NCBI GenBank assembly: GCA_025925615.1
Contig: JAICLN010000137.1
Coordinates: 1 to 9,788 of the forward strand
Length of the DNA stretch: 9,788 bases
Reading direction: 5' to 3'
DNA from: Actinomycetospora sp.
GTDB taxonomy: Bacteria; Actinomycetota; Actinomycetes; Mycobacteriales; Pseudonocardiaceae
Below, in pieces: positions 1 through 6,435 of this stretch. Position numbers and translations under genes: made by a program. The stretch's first letter is position 1, and the number at the start of each line of letters is the position of its first letter. Under the pieces are notes generated by a model that had not been told where the DNA came from, ran no database searches, and was given only the letters and a program-made list of their open reading frames with translations.

Positions 1-1271
1 CCGGTCGGGGTGGTGGTCCGCACCGTGTGCGGCTGCTCGCCGAGCCCGTCGTGCACCGTGTGGACCTGCCAGCCCGGCATCTCGCGGACGAAGTTCCCCC
101 GGGCGCACACCCCTCTCCCATTGGTGAAGCTCGTCGGGCCACCCGCCCGAGACTGCCTGACGTGGTCCCGGTGCCGGATCGGGGCGTCACAGAAGGCGTC
201 CCGGCACCGCCCGCCGTCGCGCAGGTCGATCAACTGGGCCAGGAACCCATCGAACAGCCGCCGCTTCGGGTCACCCCCGACCAAGGTGCCGTGGCGGGGG
301 TGCGAGAACAGCTTCCGCCACCACCGCTTCCCGCGCGTGCCGGCGAGCAGATCCCGCACGATCGGGCCGGGCAGCGGGCCGTGCCCGACCACGTCCCCGG
401 TCGTAGAACTGTCCGGGTCGAGGAGCAGGTCGACCGGGATCACGACCCCGACCTCGACATCCACATCCTGGGCCCGGGTCTGTCCGGTGACCCGCTCGAC
501 CAGGGTGTCAGCGAGGATCTGATCCCGGGTCCGGCCGCCGGTGGCGCCGGTGGCGATCAACCCGTCGGCGTGGCGGCGCAGCGCGGCCAGGCAGGCCACG
601 CCCTGTTCGACCGGCAGCGTCCCCGAGAGCACGCTCATGGTGTCCGGCGCCGGGCGCAGGGTGACCCGACGATCCTTGCGGGCGGTGCGCCCGCGGGCGG
701 TGAACCCGGCCCGGTCGGCCTCGTAGGCCGTCTTCTTCACCGTGGCCTCGGCCCGGGCGAACCCCACCCCGTCCAGCCCGGCGTCGGCGAGCTGCTTGTC
801 CACCAGCCGGCGCTGCTCGGAATCGAGGTGGCTGGTCTGGCCCACGATCGACTCGGCCAACCGCTCACCGATCCGCCCCGACGCCAACAGCCGCCGCGTC
901 TCGGGCAGATCGCCGGCCAGCGCCCGGGCCACCCCCAGCCGACGGGAACCGGTGGTGGGTGAGACGTGCGCGGCCAGCCCGATCTGCTCGGCGATCCCAC
1001 GTCCGAGTTCCCTCGGGTCGAGGCGCCCCGCGGCGATCAGCGCGGACTGCTCCTCGACCTGGGTGCGGGCGAAGGCGACCATCTCGGTGTGCTGCGCCGC
1101 GGCCAGCGCGGCCCGGAGCTGTTCGTAGAGCGCGATCCGATCGACGCGCACCGCCCCACTGATCGCCGAATCGTCGACCGGGGCGTCGGCGAGCTCACCG
1201 AGGCGCGCGAGCAGCACAGCCAGCTCCGCGCTGACCGCGTCACCCGCCTCGGCTGCCTCGCTCGAACGCAT
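1..1271 (-). CDS. DUF222 / HNH endonuclease domain protein, C-terminus cut by window edge
   Basis: Reading the minus strand from an ATG at 1271 gives 423 codons with no stop before the window edge, so the C-terminus is missing. The N-terminal ~300 residues have the helical, Ala/Arg/Leu-rich look of DUF222. Near the end is an HNH nuclease motif: C356 and C361, then the D369-H370 pair, a GGPTS stretch and an Asn, and a closing PGW. The family is abundant and multicopy in actinobacteria; its members are predicted nucleases of unclear role, sometimes linked with mobile DNA. The second Cys pair normally reads C-x2-C-N, but here it is C389-A-R-G-N393, so one zinc ligand is replaced by Gly and zinc binding may be impaired. 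The gene lies 66 nt downstream of the phosphatase gene on the same strand but probably has its own promoter. The family call is firm; nuclease activity is not shown. Confidence 0.88.
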   Translation of the reverse strand, partial: MRSSEAAEAGDAVSAELAVLLARLGELADAPVDDSAISGAVRVDRIALYEQLRAALAAAQHTEMVAFARTQVEEQSALIAAGRLDPRELGRGIAEQIGLAAHVSPTTGSRRLGVARALAGDLPETRRLLASGRIGERLAESIVGQTSHLDSEQRRLVDKQLADAGLDGVGFARAEATVKKTAYEADRAGFTARGRTARKDRRVTLRPAPDTMSVLSGTLPVEQGVACLAALRRHADGLIATGATGGRTRDQILADTLVERVTGQTRAQDVDVEVGVVIPVDLLLDPDSSTTGDVVGHGPLPGPIVRDLLAGTRGKRWWRKLFSHPRHGTLVGGDPKRRLFDGFLAQLIDLRDGGRCRDAFCDAPIRHRDHVRQSRAGGPTSFTNGRGVCARGNFVREMPGWQVHTVHDGLGEQPHTVRTTTPT

Positions 1272-1277
1272 GTTCGC

Positions 1278-1283
1278 ACGATA
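1278..1283 (-). promoter_or_regulatory. Possible -10 box of a leaderless promoter for the DUF222/HNH gene
   Basis: On the minus strand the hexamer TATCGT (1283 to 1278) fits the actinobacterial -10 pattern TAnnnT. Only six bases separate it from the ATG at 1271, so the transcript would begin at or next to the A of the start codon. No Shine-Dalgarno sequence is seen before this ATG, which fits leaderless translation, common in actinobacteria. No good -35 box is found at 16-18 nt spacing, so this is a moderate to weak call. Confidence 0.4.
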
Positions 1284-1337
1284 GCGCGACCCCCCGACAA
1301 CGTCGTGCGCTTCGCGCCTCCCGTCCGATCCTCGACG

Positions 1338-2060
1338 TCACAGCGGTTCGGTGAGCAGGGCCGGGAAGCGGTCGAGGAGGCCCTCGTCCATTCCGCGGGC
1401 GAGCGCCCAGGCGCGAACCCCGCCGTGGCGCTCGTCGAGAGCGCCGAGCAGCCCGCGCACGGTGTGCTCATGGGCCATGTACATCTCGGGCGCGACAGTG
1501 CTCATGTGGCGGGCGTAGCGCGGCCAGGTGGCGAACCGGTCCATCACCGCAGCCATGTTCGGGCCGCTCGCGAGGTAGTCGGCGACGATCGCCTCCCGGT
1601 CCACGCCCGCCAGCGCGAGCAGCAGGGTGACGACGAGCCCGGTGCGGTCCTTGCCCGCCGCGCAGTGCACCACGGTCGGGCGGCCCGCGAAGGCGGCGGC
1701 CGCCCGGACGACCGAGCTCAGGACCGACGTCGGCGCCTCGAGGTGCATCAGGGAGAACAGCAGCGCCTGCCGCGCGGGCGGCTCGTCGTTCGGCTCGGCC
1801 TCGCGCAGCGGCGCGTTGAGATAGGTGACGTCGCGGGCGACCAGCGGTCCCCGGCCCTGCTCGACGGCCTCCGCCCCGACCCGCAGGTCGATCACGGCCT
1901 CGAGCCCGAGGCGCTCCACCAGCAGCGCGACGTCGTCGTCGGTGAGGGCCTGGAGCGTGTCGCTCCGGAACAGTACCCCGGGACGGATGCGTCGGCCGGG
2001 TCCGGCGGGCAGGTCGCCGAGGTCGCGGAAGTTCAGGGTCCCGGCGGGGGAGTCAGGCAC
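1338..2060 (-). CDS. Protein tyrosine/serine phosphatase, Y_phosphatase3 type
   Basis: A 240-residue protein starting at GTG 2060. The start was chosen because the family's usual N-terminal block (N10-F-R-D-L-G15) follows within ten residues, and because it overlaps the upstream HAD gene's stop by only 8 nt. The catalytic P-loop is complete: H132-C133-A-A-G-K-D138-R139-T-G, a CX5R signature with nucleophile C133 and phosphate-binding R139. The Lys and Asp inside the loop are typical of the MptpB/LipA-like family, which removes phosphate from Tyr, Ser/Thr or phosphoinositides. There is no signal peptide, so it is likely cytosolic. It is the last gene of a three-gene operon and has no strong Shine-Dalgarno, so it is probably translated by coupling. 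Its substrate, and any link to the divergent microcompartment operon, are unknown. In-frame codons upstream could extend the N-terminus, but only with low-complexity sequence. Confidence 0.88.
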   Translation of the reverse strand: MPDSPAGTLNFRDLGDLPAGPGRRIRPGVLFRSDTLQALTDDDVALLVERLGLEAVIDLRVGAEAVEQGRGPLVARDVTYLNAPLREAEPNDEPPARQALLFSLMHLEAPTSVLSSVVRAAAAFAGRPTVVHCAAGKDRTGLVVTLLLALAGVDREAIVADYLASGPNMAAVMDRFATWPRYARHMSTVAPEMYMAHEHTVRGLLGALDERHGGVRAWALARGMDEGLLDRFPALLTEPL

Positions 2061-3066
2061 GGCAGATCCGGCGCATCGCGTCGAGGACCTCGTCCCGGGC
2101 GGCCGGGTGACCGTTCGACGGGCCCGGAGTGGGGCCGGCTGGGTCCACGGACCGGGCCAGCGCGGCCGTGCCCTCCGCCCGTCGTCGCCGCCGCCGTTCG
2201 CCGGGAGACTCGACGGGGAGCTCGTTGATCGACGACGGTTTCCGGACGTCCAGCGTCTGCAACGCGACTTTTCTGACGTCGGTGGAGCACCCGCAGCCGC
2301 AGTCGGCCTCGACCGGACCCGACGTCCCCGGGACCGCACGGGCCCCGGTCGGCTCGCGGGCGGCCTCATCCCCGAGCAGGTGGGAGAGGACCTCCTGGGG
2401 CCAGAGCGCGACGAACTCGGCGCCGGCCTCGGTGAGCTCGGCCGCGGTGTGCATCCCCCACGCCACCCCGACCACCCGGACCCCGACCTCCCGGGCGTCG
2501 CGGACGTCGCCGGCGGTGTCGGTGACCAGCACGGTCGTCGCCGGGTCCGGGCGCTGCGCCTCGCCGGCCTCGTCGTAGTCGGCCGAGCAGCGGCGGCCGA
2601 ACCCGCTGCCGGCGTCGGCGAGCAGGCTGCGCAGCGCGGCCCGCTTGTCCGGGGCGACGTCCCCGCCGAAGACGTGCGCGAAGCAGTACGCGATGTCGTT
2701 GTCGACGAGGACCCGGCGCAGCACCTCCATCGCGTTCGACGACATCACCGCGAGCGTGCACTCCGCGGCGAGGCGCCGGACCACGGCGTGCATGCCCGGG
2801 ACCAGCGGCGGGGAGTAGTCGCTGCGCAGAGCCGCGAGGAAGTCGTCCGTCGCCGCCCGAGCCTGGTCGTCGTCCCGGCAGAGCGCCCGGATCGAGGTGA
2901 AGACGTTGCCGCGGAACAGGTCGAAGTACTGCTCCGGGGTGTCGACCCCGAGCCCGTGGCGGCGCCCGATCGGCTCGAAGACCTCCCACGAGGCGACGCG
3001 GGTCTGCACCAGCGTGCCGTCGAGGTCGAAGACGACCGCCCGGACGGCGGCCGGCGGCACCGTCAT
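2053..3066 (-). CDS. HAD-superfamily phosphatase with long C-terminal tail
   Basis: A 337-residue protein. The ATG at 3066 overlaps the stop of the upstream gene (ATGA) and puts HAD motif I close to the N-terminus: D14-L-D16-G-T-L, with D14 the predicted nucleophile. Motif II is S109-S110-N111, the conserved Lys is K141 (A-P-D-K), and motif III is D183-T-A-G-D187-V-R-D190. The helical cap between motifs I and II resembles phosphoglycolate phosphatase-type enzymes, but the substrate cannot be read from sequence. The fold should end near residue 225. About 110 more residues follow: a C-G-C-G-C cluster (256-260), a run of six Arg encoded near 2190, a Pro/Gly-rich linker and a short amphipathic helix at the very C-terminus (about 322-337). 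Tails of linker plus amphipathic helix are how many enzymes are targeted into microcompartments. The tail could also be a disordered or regulatory region. Confidence 0.85.
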   Translation of the reverse strand: MTVPPAAVRAVVFDLDGTLVQTRVASWEVFEPIGRRHGLGVDTPEQYFDLFRGNVFTSIRALCRDDDQARAATDDFLAALRSDYSPPLVPGMHAVVRRLAAECTLAVMSSNAMEVLRRVLVDNDIAYCFAHVFGGDVAPDKRAALRSLLADAGSGFGRRCSADYDEAGEAQRPDPATTVLVTDTAGDVRDAREVGVRVVGVAWGMHTAAELTEAGAEFVALWPQEVLSHLLGDEAAREPTGARAVPGTSGPVEADCGCGCSTDVRKVALQTLDVRKPSSINELPVESPGERRRRRRAEGTAALARSVDPAGPTPGPSNGHPAARDEVLDAMRRICRA

Positions 3067-4046
3067 GGCCGGTCGGTGCGGCTGAAGACCTCGCCGAGTT
3101 CCTCGAGCCCGATGAAGTCCATGCACTCGCCGAACCCGACGGCGCCCTCGTGGGTCCAGCGCAGCAGGGCGTTGTGCCCGACCACCCCGGGCTGGGACTG
3201 CCAGGGGAAGGTCGTCAGGGCCTCGCCCTCGACGGCGACGGTGCGGTCCCCGGCACTCACCTCGATCGCGATCCGCTCCGGGTAGAGGCCCCGGCGCTGC
3301 GTCACGCCGCGGCCGGCGCTCAGGCCGTGCAGGACGCCGTCCTCGACGAGGTAGCCGTGCGTCAGGCGCAGCGGGGACTCCCCGTCGGGGCCGCCGGAGG
3401 TGTCGAAGTCGAAGAGCCCGTGGACGACCAGGTCCTGCCCGAAGTGGGCGTGCATCCAGGACAGCCGTGAGGTCTGGCGCTCGGCACGGACGCCCCAGCT
3501 GTGGTCCATCGTCGCGACACAGTCGATCGGCAGCGTCCGGCCGCGCACCGACAGCTCGCCCTCGTACCGGCCGGACTGGTCGAAGTGGCCGGCGTAGGCG
3601 TGCCCCCAGGTCTTCGCCATGTCGCGGTCGACGGCGAGCGGGTCCTGCTCAGGGTCGTTGATGTCGTAGGCCGGCATGATCGCCGTGTAGCGGAAGTGGA
3701 TCCCGACGCCGGCGGCCGGGTCGGAGTAGTCGACGTCCCAGACCTCGTTCGGCTTCGTGCACACGACCTTCAACCCGTTCCCGAGCTCGTAATCGAGCAG
3801 ACTCGCCGGGGCGGGCAGGTTCTGGGCGTCCCAGTATTCGGCAGCCCAGGGCTCGCGGACCCGGCGGGAGTTGATCGAGACGGTCGAGCCGACCACGCCG
3901 ATCGAGCGCCGGAACAGCGCGTAGAGGCCCACGTTCACCGGCCGGTCGGTGTCCTGGCCGGCGTAGAGGCCGAAGTAGTTGGTCTCGGCCCACAGCGGGT
4001 CGTCGCTGGTCGGCGGGTGGAACTGGGCGTCCTCGTCGCGGATCAC
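3063..4046 (-). CDS. Lipocalin-like DUF7064/CrtC-type protein of unknown function
   Basis: A 327-residue protein starting at GTG 4046, with a perfect GGAGG six nt upstream (4057 to 4053 on the minus strand). No signal peptide or membrane segment is seen. It is rich in beta-strand-like sequence and contains M-D181-H-S-W-G185-V-R, a motif I associate with the DUF7064/DUF7065 group of lipocalin-like proteins related to AttH and hydroxyneurosporene hydratase (CrtC). Related actinobacterial proteins are usually annotated only as hypothetical. D181, H182 and W184 are candidate active-site or ligand-binding residues by analogy. It is the first gene of the minus-strand operon and shares the divergent intergenic region with the microcompartment operon. 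A role in steroid, terpenoid or other hydrophobic substrate chemistry is conceivable but not shown. The gene is clearly real; the family assignment is from memory of the motif. Confidence 0.7.
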   Translation of the reverse strand: MIRDEDAQFHPPTSDDPLWAETNYFGLYAGQDTDRPVNVGLYALFRRSIGVVGSTVSINSRRVREPWAAEYWDAQNLPAPASLLDYELGNGLKVVCTKPNEVWDVDYSDPAAGVGIHFRYTAIMPAYDINDPEQDPLAVDRDMAKTWGHAYAGHFDQSGRYEGELSVRGRTLPIDCVATMDHSWGVRAERQTSRLSWMHAHFGQDLVVHGLFDFDTSGGPDGESPLRLTHGYLVEDGVLHGLSAGRGVTQRRGLYPERIAIEVSAGDRTVAVEGEALTTFPWQSQPGVVGHNALLRWTHEGAVGFGECMDFIGLEELGEVFSRTDRP

Positions 4047-4261
4047 CGGCGGCCTCCAGGGGCGGCATGCGTGTGGCTCGGATCACGGCCAGCGTGGGCG
4101 ACCGCACCCGCGGGCGGCCAGGGCGGTCGGGGACAGCGGAACCGGTCGATGTTGTCCGGCCGGGATAGCGCTCCGGGTGTCCCCTCCGGCCTAGCGTCCT
4201 CGCCACACGACGAGACCTGGCTCACAGGTCCGGCGCAGGGACCAGTCGCGGAGGCGCAACG
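4047..4261. promoter_or_regulatory. Divergent intergenic region between the two operons
   Basis: These 215 bp must hold promoters for both operons. On the plus strand TAGCGT (4192-4197) fits a TAnnnT -10 box, but no matching -35 is present. GGAACC at 4138-4143 resembles an ECF-sigma -35, but no partner is found at the expected spacing. Two related segments, TAGCGCTCCGG (4166-4176) and TAGCGTCCTCG (4192-4202), lie 26 bp apart. A perfect palindrome CCGGCCGG occurs at 4156-4163. A clear inverted repeat at 4214-4230 is listed separately. Good ribosome binding sites flank both ends: GGAGG at 4250-4254 for the plus strand and at 4057-4053 for the minus strand. Confidence 0.55.
4214..4230. promoter_or_regulatory. 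Candidate operator: perfect inverted repeat upstream of the BMC operon
   Basis: GACCTG (4214-4219) and CAGGTC (4225-4230) form a perfect 6 bp inverted repeat around a 5 nt centre. It lies 31 nt before the BMC-P start codon and about 17 nt after the possible -10 box at 4192-4197, so it would sit just downstream of a start site near 4204. That is a suitable place for a dimeric repressor (GntR, TetR or similar) to block transcription. In RNA it could also form a small leader hairpin ahead of the ribosome binding site. No regulator gene is in the window. Confidence 0.45.
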
Positions 4262-4546
4262 ATGCAGCTCGGTCGAGTGGTGGGTCAGGTCGTGGCCACC
4301 GTCCGCTCACCCGGCTTCGACAACGTGTCGCTGCTGCTCGTGAAGGACACCACCGAGCACGACGACGCCGCGGGGGCCATCTGCGTCGCGGTCGACCTGA
4401 TCGGCGCGGGCGCGGGCGACATCGTCCTCATGACGACGGGCAGCGCGGCCCGGGTGGCGGCCGGGCCCGACTGCCCGACCGACCGGGCCGTCGTCGCGAT
4501 CACCGACTCGGTCATCCGCCACGACGCCTTCCCCCGCACGGCATGA
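4262..4546 (+). CDS. Microcompartment vertex protein, BMC-P (EutN/CcmL family)
   Basis: A 94-residue protein, the usual BMC-P length, starting at ATG 4262 with GGAGG seven nt upstream. The N-terminus (M-Q-L-G-R-V-V-G8) and the G60-S-A-A-R64-V block are classic for the EutN/CcmL family, as is the P-x-D-x-A-V-V segment near residues 73-79. These proteins form pentamers that cap the twelve vertices of the icosahedral shell. It is the first gene of the BMC operon and the only BMC-P seen here. It has no extension or targeting segment. 37 nt separate it from the BMC-H gene, and both have strong ribosome binding sites. Confidence 0.95.
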   Translation: MQLGRVVGQVVATVRSPGFDNVSLLLVKDTTEHDDAAGAICVAVDLIGAGAGDIVLMTTGSAARVAAGPDCPTDRAVVAITDSVIRHDAFPRTA

Positions 4547-4583
4547 CACCGCGGCACGGATCGAGACGACACCGGAGGACGAC

Positions 4584-4925
4584 ATGACGACCACGACGAC
4601 GGCCACGGCCGGAGCCGGCACGAACGGCGCGGTGACGATGCGCGGCGCGCTCGGGCTGATCGAGACGAAGGGCCTCGTCGGCGCGATCGAGGCGGCGGAC
4701 GCGATGGTCAAGGCCGCGAATGTGCAGGTCCTGGGCCACCGCGAGATCGGCGGCGGGCTCGTCACGGTCATGGTCCGCGGGGACGTCGGCGCGGTGAAGG
4801 CTGCCACCGATGCCGGCGCGGTCGCGGCCGGCAAGGCCGGCGAGGTCGTGTCGGTGCACGTCATCCCGCGGCCCCACGACGAGACCGAGGGCATCCTCGC
4901 CATCCTCGCCCGCCCGAAGGGCTGA
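4584..4925 (+). CDS. Microcompartment hexameric shell protein, BMC-H (PduA/EutM-like)
   Basis: A 113-residue protein starting at ATG 4584 with GGAGG five nt upstream. A flexible Thr/Ala/Gly-rich leader of about 16 residues precedes one BMC domain (about 17-106). The edge-contact residues expected from PduA are present: K43 in A-M-V-K-A-A-N46, and R96 in V-I-P-R-P-H. The pore loop is E54-I-G-G-G58 where PduA has K-I-G-S-G. Both the pore-lining Lys and the pore Ser are therefore replaced, which should make a wider and more acidic pore. It forms the bulk of the shell facets and is probably the most abundant product of the operon. It ends in a short C-terminal extension (I-L-A-R-P-K-G). Compared with PduA the leader is extra, and it could face the lumen or the cytosol. 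Confidence 0.96.
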   Translation: MTTTTTATAGAGTNGAVTMRGALGLIETKGLVGAIEAADAMVKAANVQVLGHREIGGGLVTVMVRGDVGAVKAATDAGAVAAGKAGEVVSVHVIPRPHDETEGILAILARPKG

Positions 4926-4939
4926 GTAGTCGCTCCAAG

Positions 4940-4988
4940 GCGATTCCCCGGCGGTCATCGCTCCTTCGTCGCGATGCCCACCGATCGC
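4940..4988 (+). promoter_or_regulatory. Alternating hairpin segments between shell gene and aldehyde dehydrogenase gene
   Basis: The 95 nt gap between BMC-H and the aldehyde dehydrogenase holds four alternating complementary 5-mers: GCGAT (4940-4944), ATCGC (4957-4961), GCGAT (4971-4975) and ATCGC (4984-4988). Pairs 1-2 and 3-4 could form together, or 2-3 alone; the latter is a 6 bp CATCGC/GCGATG stem, 4956-4961 with 4971-4976, with a 9 nt loop. This is the largest gap inside the operon and follows the gene most likely to need high output. It may stabilise or process the upstream mRNA, or attenuate transcription. Stems are short and there is no U-tract, so it is not a canonical terminator. 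Confidence 0.35.
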
Positions 4989-5020
4989 CGTCGCGTTCCA
5001 GCGGGACAGTGAGGTGGGAG

Positions 5021-6433
5021 ATGACCGCGACCCTTGACCGGGGTCCGTCGGGTGGGCTCGACGCGGACCTGGCCGGGCTGGCCGACGTCCGGGCGAAGGC
5101 CAGGGCCGCCCGCGAGGCGGTGCGGCGACTCGAGGGTGCCGACCAGGAGACGCTCGACGGCTACGTCCGGGCGATGGCCCGCGCCGGGACGGAGGCCGCG
5201 GAGGAACTGGCCCGGCTCGCCGTGGACGAGACCGGCTACGGCGTCTACGAGCACAAGATCCACAAGAACCGGTACAACACCGGTTTCGTCGCGCGGTGGA
5301 TGCTCGAGCGCCGGGCCGTCGGCGTGCTGTGGACCGACGAGGCGTCGCGGGTCACCGCCATCGGCAGCCCGATGGGCGTGATCGCCGGAATCATCCCCGT
5401 CACCAACCCCACGTCCACGGCGCTGTTCAAGAGCCTCGCCGCGGTCAAGTCCGGCAACGCCGTCGTCCACGCACCGCACCCGCGGGCCGCCGGATGCACG
5501 CTGCGGGCCGCGGAGGTCATGGCCGAGGCCGCCGTCGCGGCGGGCGCCCCGGAGGGCCTGGTGTCCTGCCTCGAGTCGCCCACCCTCGCCGCGACCGCGG
5601 AACTCATGCGCCGCGACGAGATCGCCCTGGTCCTCGCCACTGGCGGGCCGGGCATGGTCCGCGCCGCCTACTCCAGCGGGAAGCCGACGATCGCGGTGGG
5701 CGCGGGCAACGTCCCGGCCTACGTCGGGGTGGGGGTCCCCGACGCCGCCGAGGCGGCCGAGATGATCATCACCTCGAAGTCGTTCGACAACGGGACGGCG
5801 TGCGTCGCCGAGCAGTCCGTCGTCGTCGTGGACGCGGTGGCCGAGCCGTTCCTGCGGGCGTTCGCCGAGCGCGGGGCGCACTGGATGAACGCCGCCGAGC
5901 AGGCGGCGCTGACCGCGGTCCTGTTCGACGAGCGCGGCGCGCTGCGGCCGACCTCGGTCGGGCAGAGCGCGCGCCGGCTGGCGGAGCTCTCCGGGTTCGC
6001 GGTGCCGGACTCGACCCGCGTCCTGGCGGCCGAGCTCGACACCGTCGCCGAGACGACGCCGCTCTCCCGGGAGATCCTCGGGCCGGTGCTGTCGGTGTAC
6101 CGCGCCCGGGACCCGCAGGCCGGGCTGGCGCGCTGCCGCGAGATCCTCGCGCTCGGCGGCGAGGGGCACACCACCGCGGTCCACACCGCCGACCCCGCCG
6201 AGCTCGCGCCGTTCGCGGCGCTGCCGGCCGGACGCATCGTCGTGAACACCCCGGCCCTCTTCGGCGGGATGGGCTACTCGACCGACGTCGATCCGTCGTT
6301 CCAGCTCGGCACCGGGACCTGGAGCGGGTCGATCTGCTCGGACAACGTCACCCCGCTGCACCTGATCAACATCAAACGAGTCGCCCACGAGGTCCGGCCA
6401 TGGCGCAGCGTCTACGACCGCGTCGAGGTCTAG
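5021..6433 (+). CDS. CoA-acylating aldehyde dehydrogenase (EutE/PduP/AdhE-type)
   Basis: A 470-residue enzyme converting aldehyde + CoA + NAD+ to acyl-CoA + NADH, the core reaction of aldehyde-type metabolosomes. ATG 5021 is chosen because GAGGTG lies 4 nt upstream (5011-5016); an in-frame GTG at 5009 would overlap that site. Family marks: G119-V-I-A-G-I-I-P-V-T-N-P-T-S132, matching the AdhE/EutE nucleotide-binding region; an A-T-G-G-P-G-M block followed by S-S-G-K-P near residues 206-220; and catalytic C261 in F-D-N-G-T-A-C-V-A-E-Q. The CoA-acylating subfamily has this Cys context, unlike hydrolytic aldehyde dehydrogenases. The N-terminal helices (about 14-45) could contribute to targeting, but no separate encapsulation peptide with a linker is visible. 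The length is near that of stand-alone EutE/PduP, with no fused alcohol dehydrogenase as in AdhE. The substrate chain length is not predictable. Confidence 0.94.
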   Translation: MTATLDRGPSGGLDADLAGLADVRAKARAAREAVRRLEGADQETLDGYVRAMARAGTEAAEELARLAVDETGYGVYEHKIHKNRYNTGFVARWMLERRAVGVLWTDEASRVTAIGSPMGVIAGIIPVTNPTSTALFKSLAAVKSGNAVVHAPHPRAAGCTLRAAEVMAEAAVAAGAPEGLVSCLESPTLAATAELMRRDEIALVLATGGPGMVRAAYSSGKPTIAVGAGNVPAYVGVGVPDAAEAAEMIITSKSFDNGTACVAEQSVVVVDAVAEPFLRAFAERGAHWMNAAEQAALTAVLFDERGALRPTSVGQSARRLAELSGFAVPDSTRVLAAELDTVAETTPLSREILGPVLSVYRARDPQAGLARCREILALGGEGHTTAVHTADPAELAPFAALPAGRIVVNTPALFGGMGYSTDVDPSFQLGTGTWSGSICSDNVTPLHLINIKRVAHEVRPWRSVYDRVEV

Positions 6434-6435
6434 CG

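Noticed and set aside
1272..1337. Transcription terminator after the tyrosine phosphatase gene
   Set aside because: Only a 4 bp CGAC/GTCG stem is seen and there is no T-run, so a terminator cannot be supported.
27..2228. Two long plus-strand frames (27-962 and 966-2228)
   Set aside because: They are antisense to the DUF222/HNH gene and the tyrosine phosphatase, whose motifs are intact on the minus strand.
1825..3285. 486-codon open frame on the plus strand over the HAD and phosphatase genes
   Set aside because: The minus strand carries complete HAD and tyrosine phosphatase motifs here. The plus frame is low-complexity Arg/Pro/Asp sequence typical of antisense frames in GC-rich DNA.
4138..4157. 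GGAACC and TTGTCC as -35 elements for the BMC operon
   Set aside because: No acceptable -10 element lies at the proper spacing from either one.
4156..4163. CCGGCCGG palindrome as an operator
   Set aside because: Short GC-only palindromes are common in DNA of this composition; arms do not extend.
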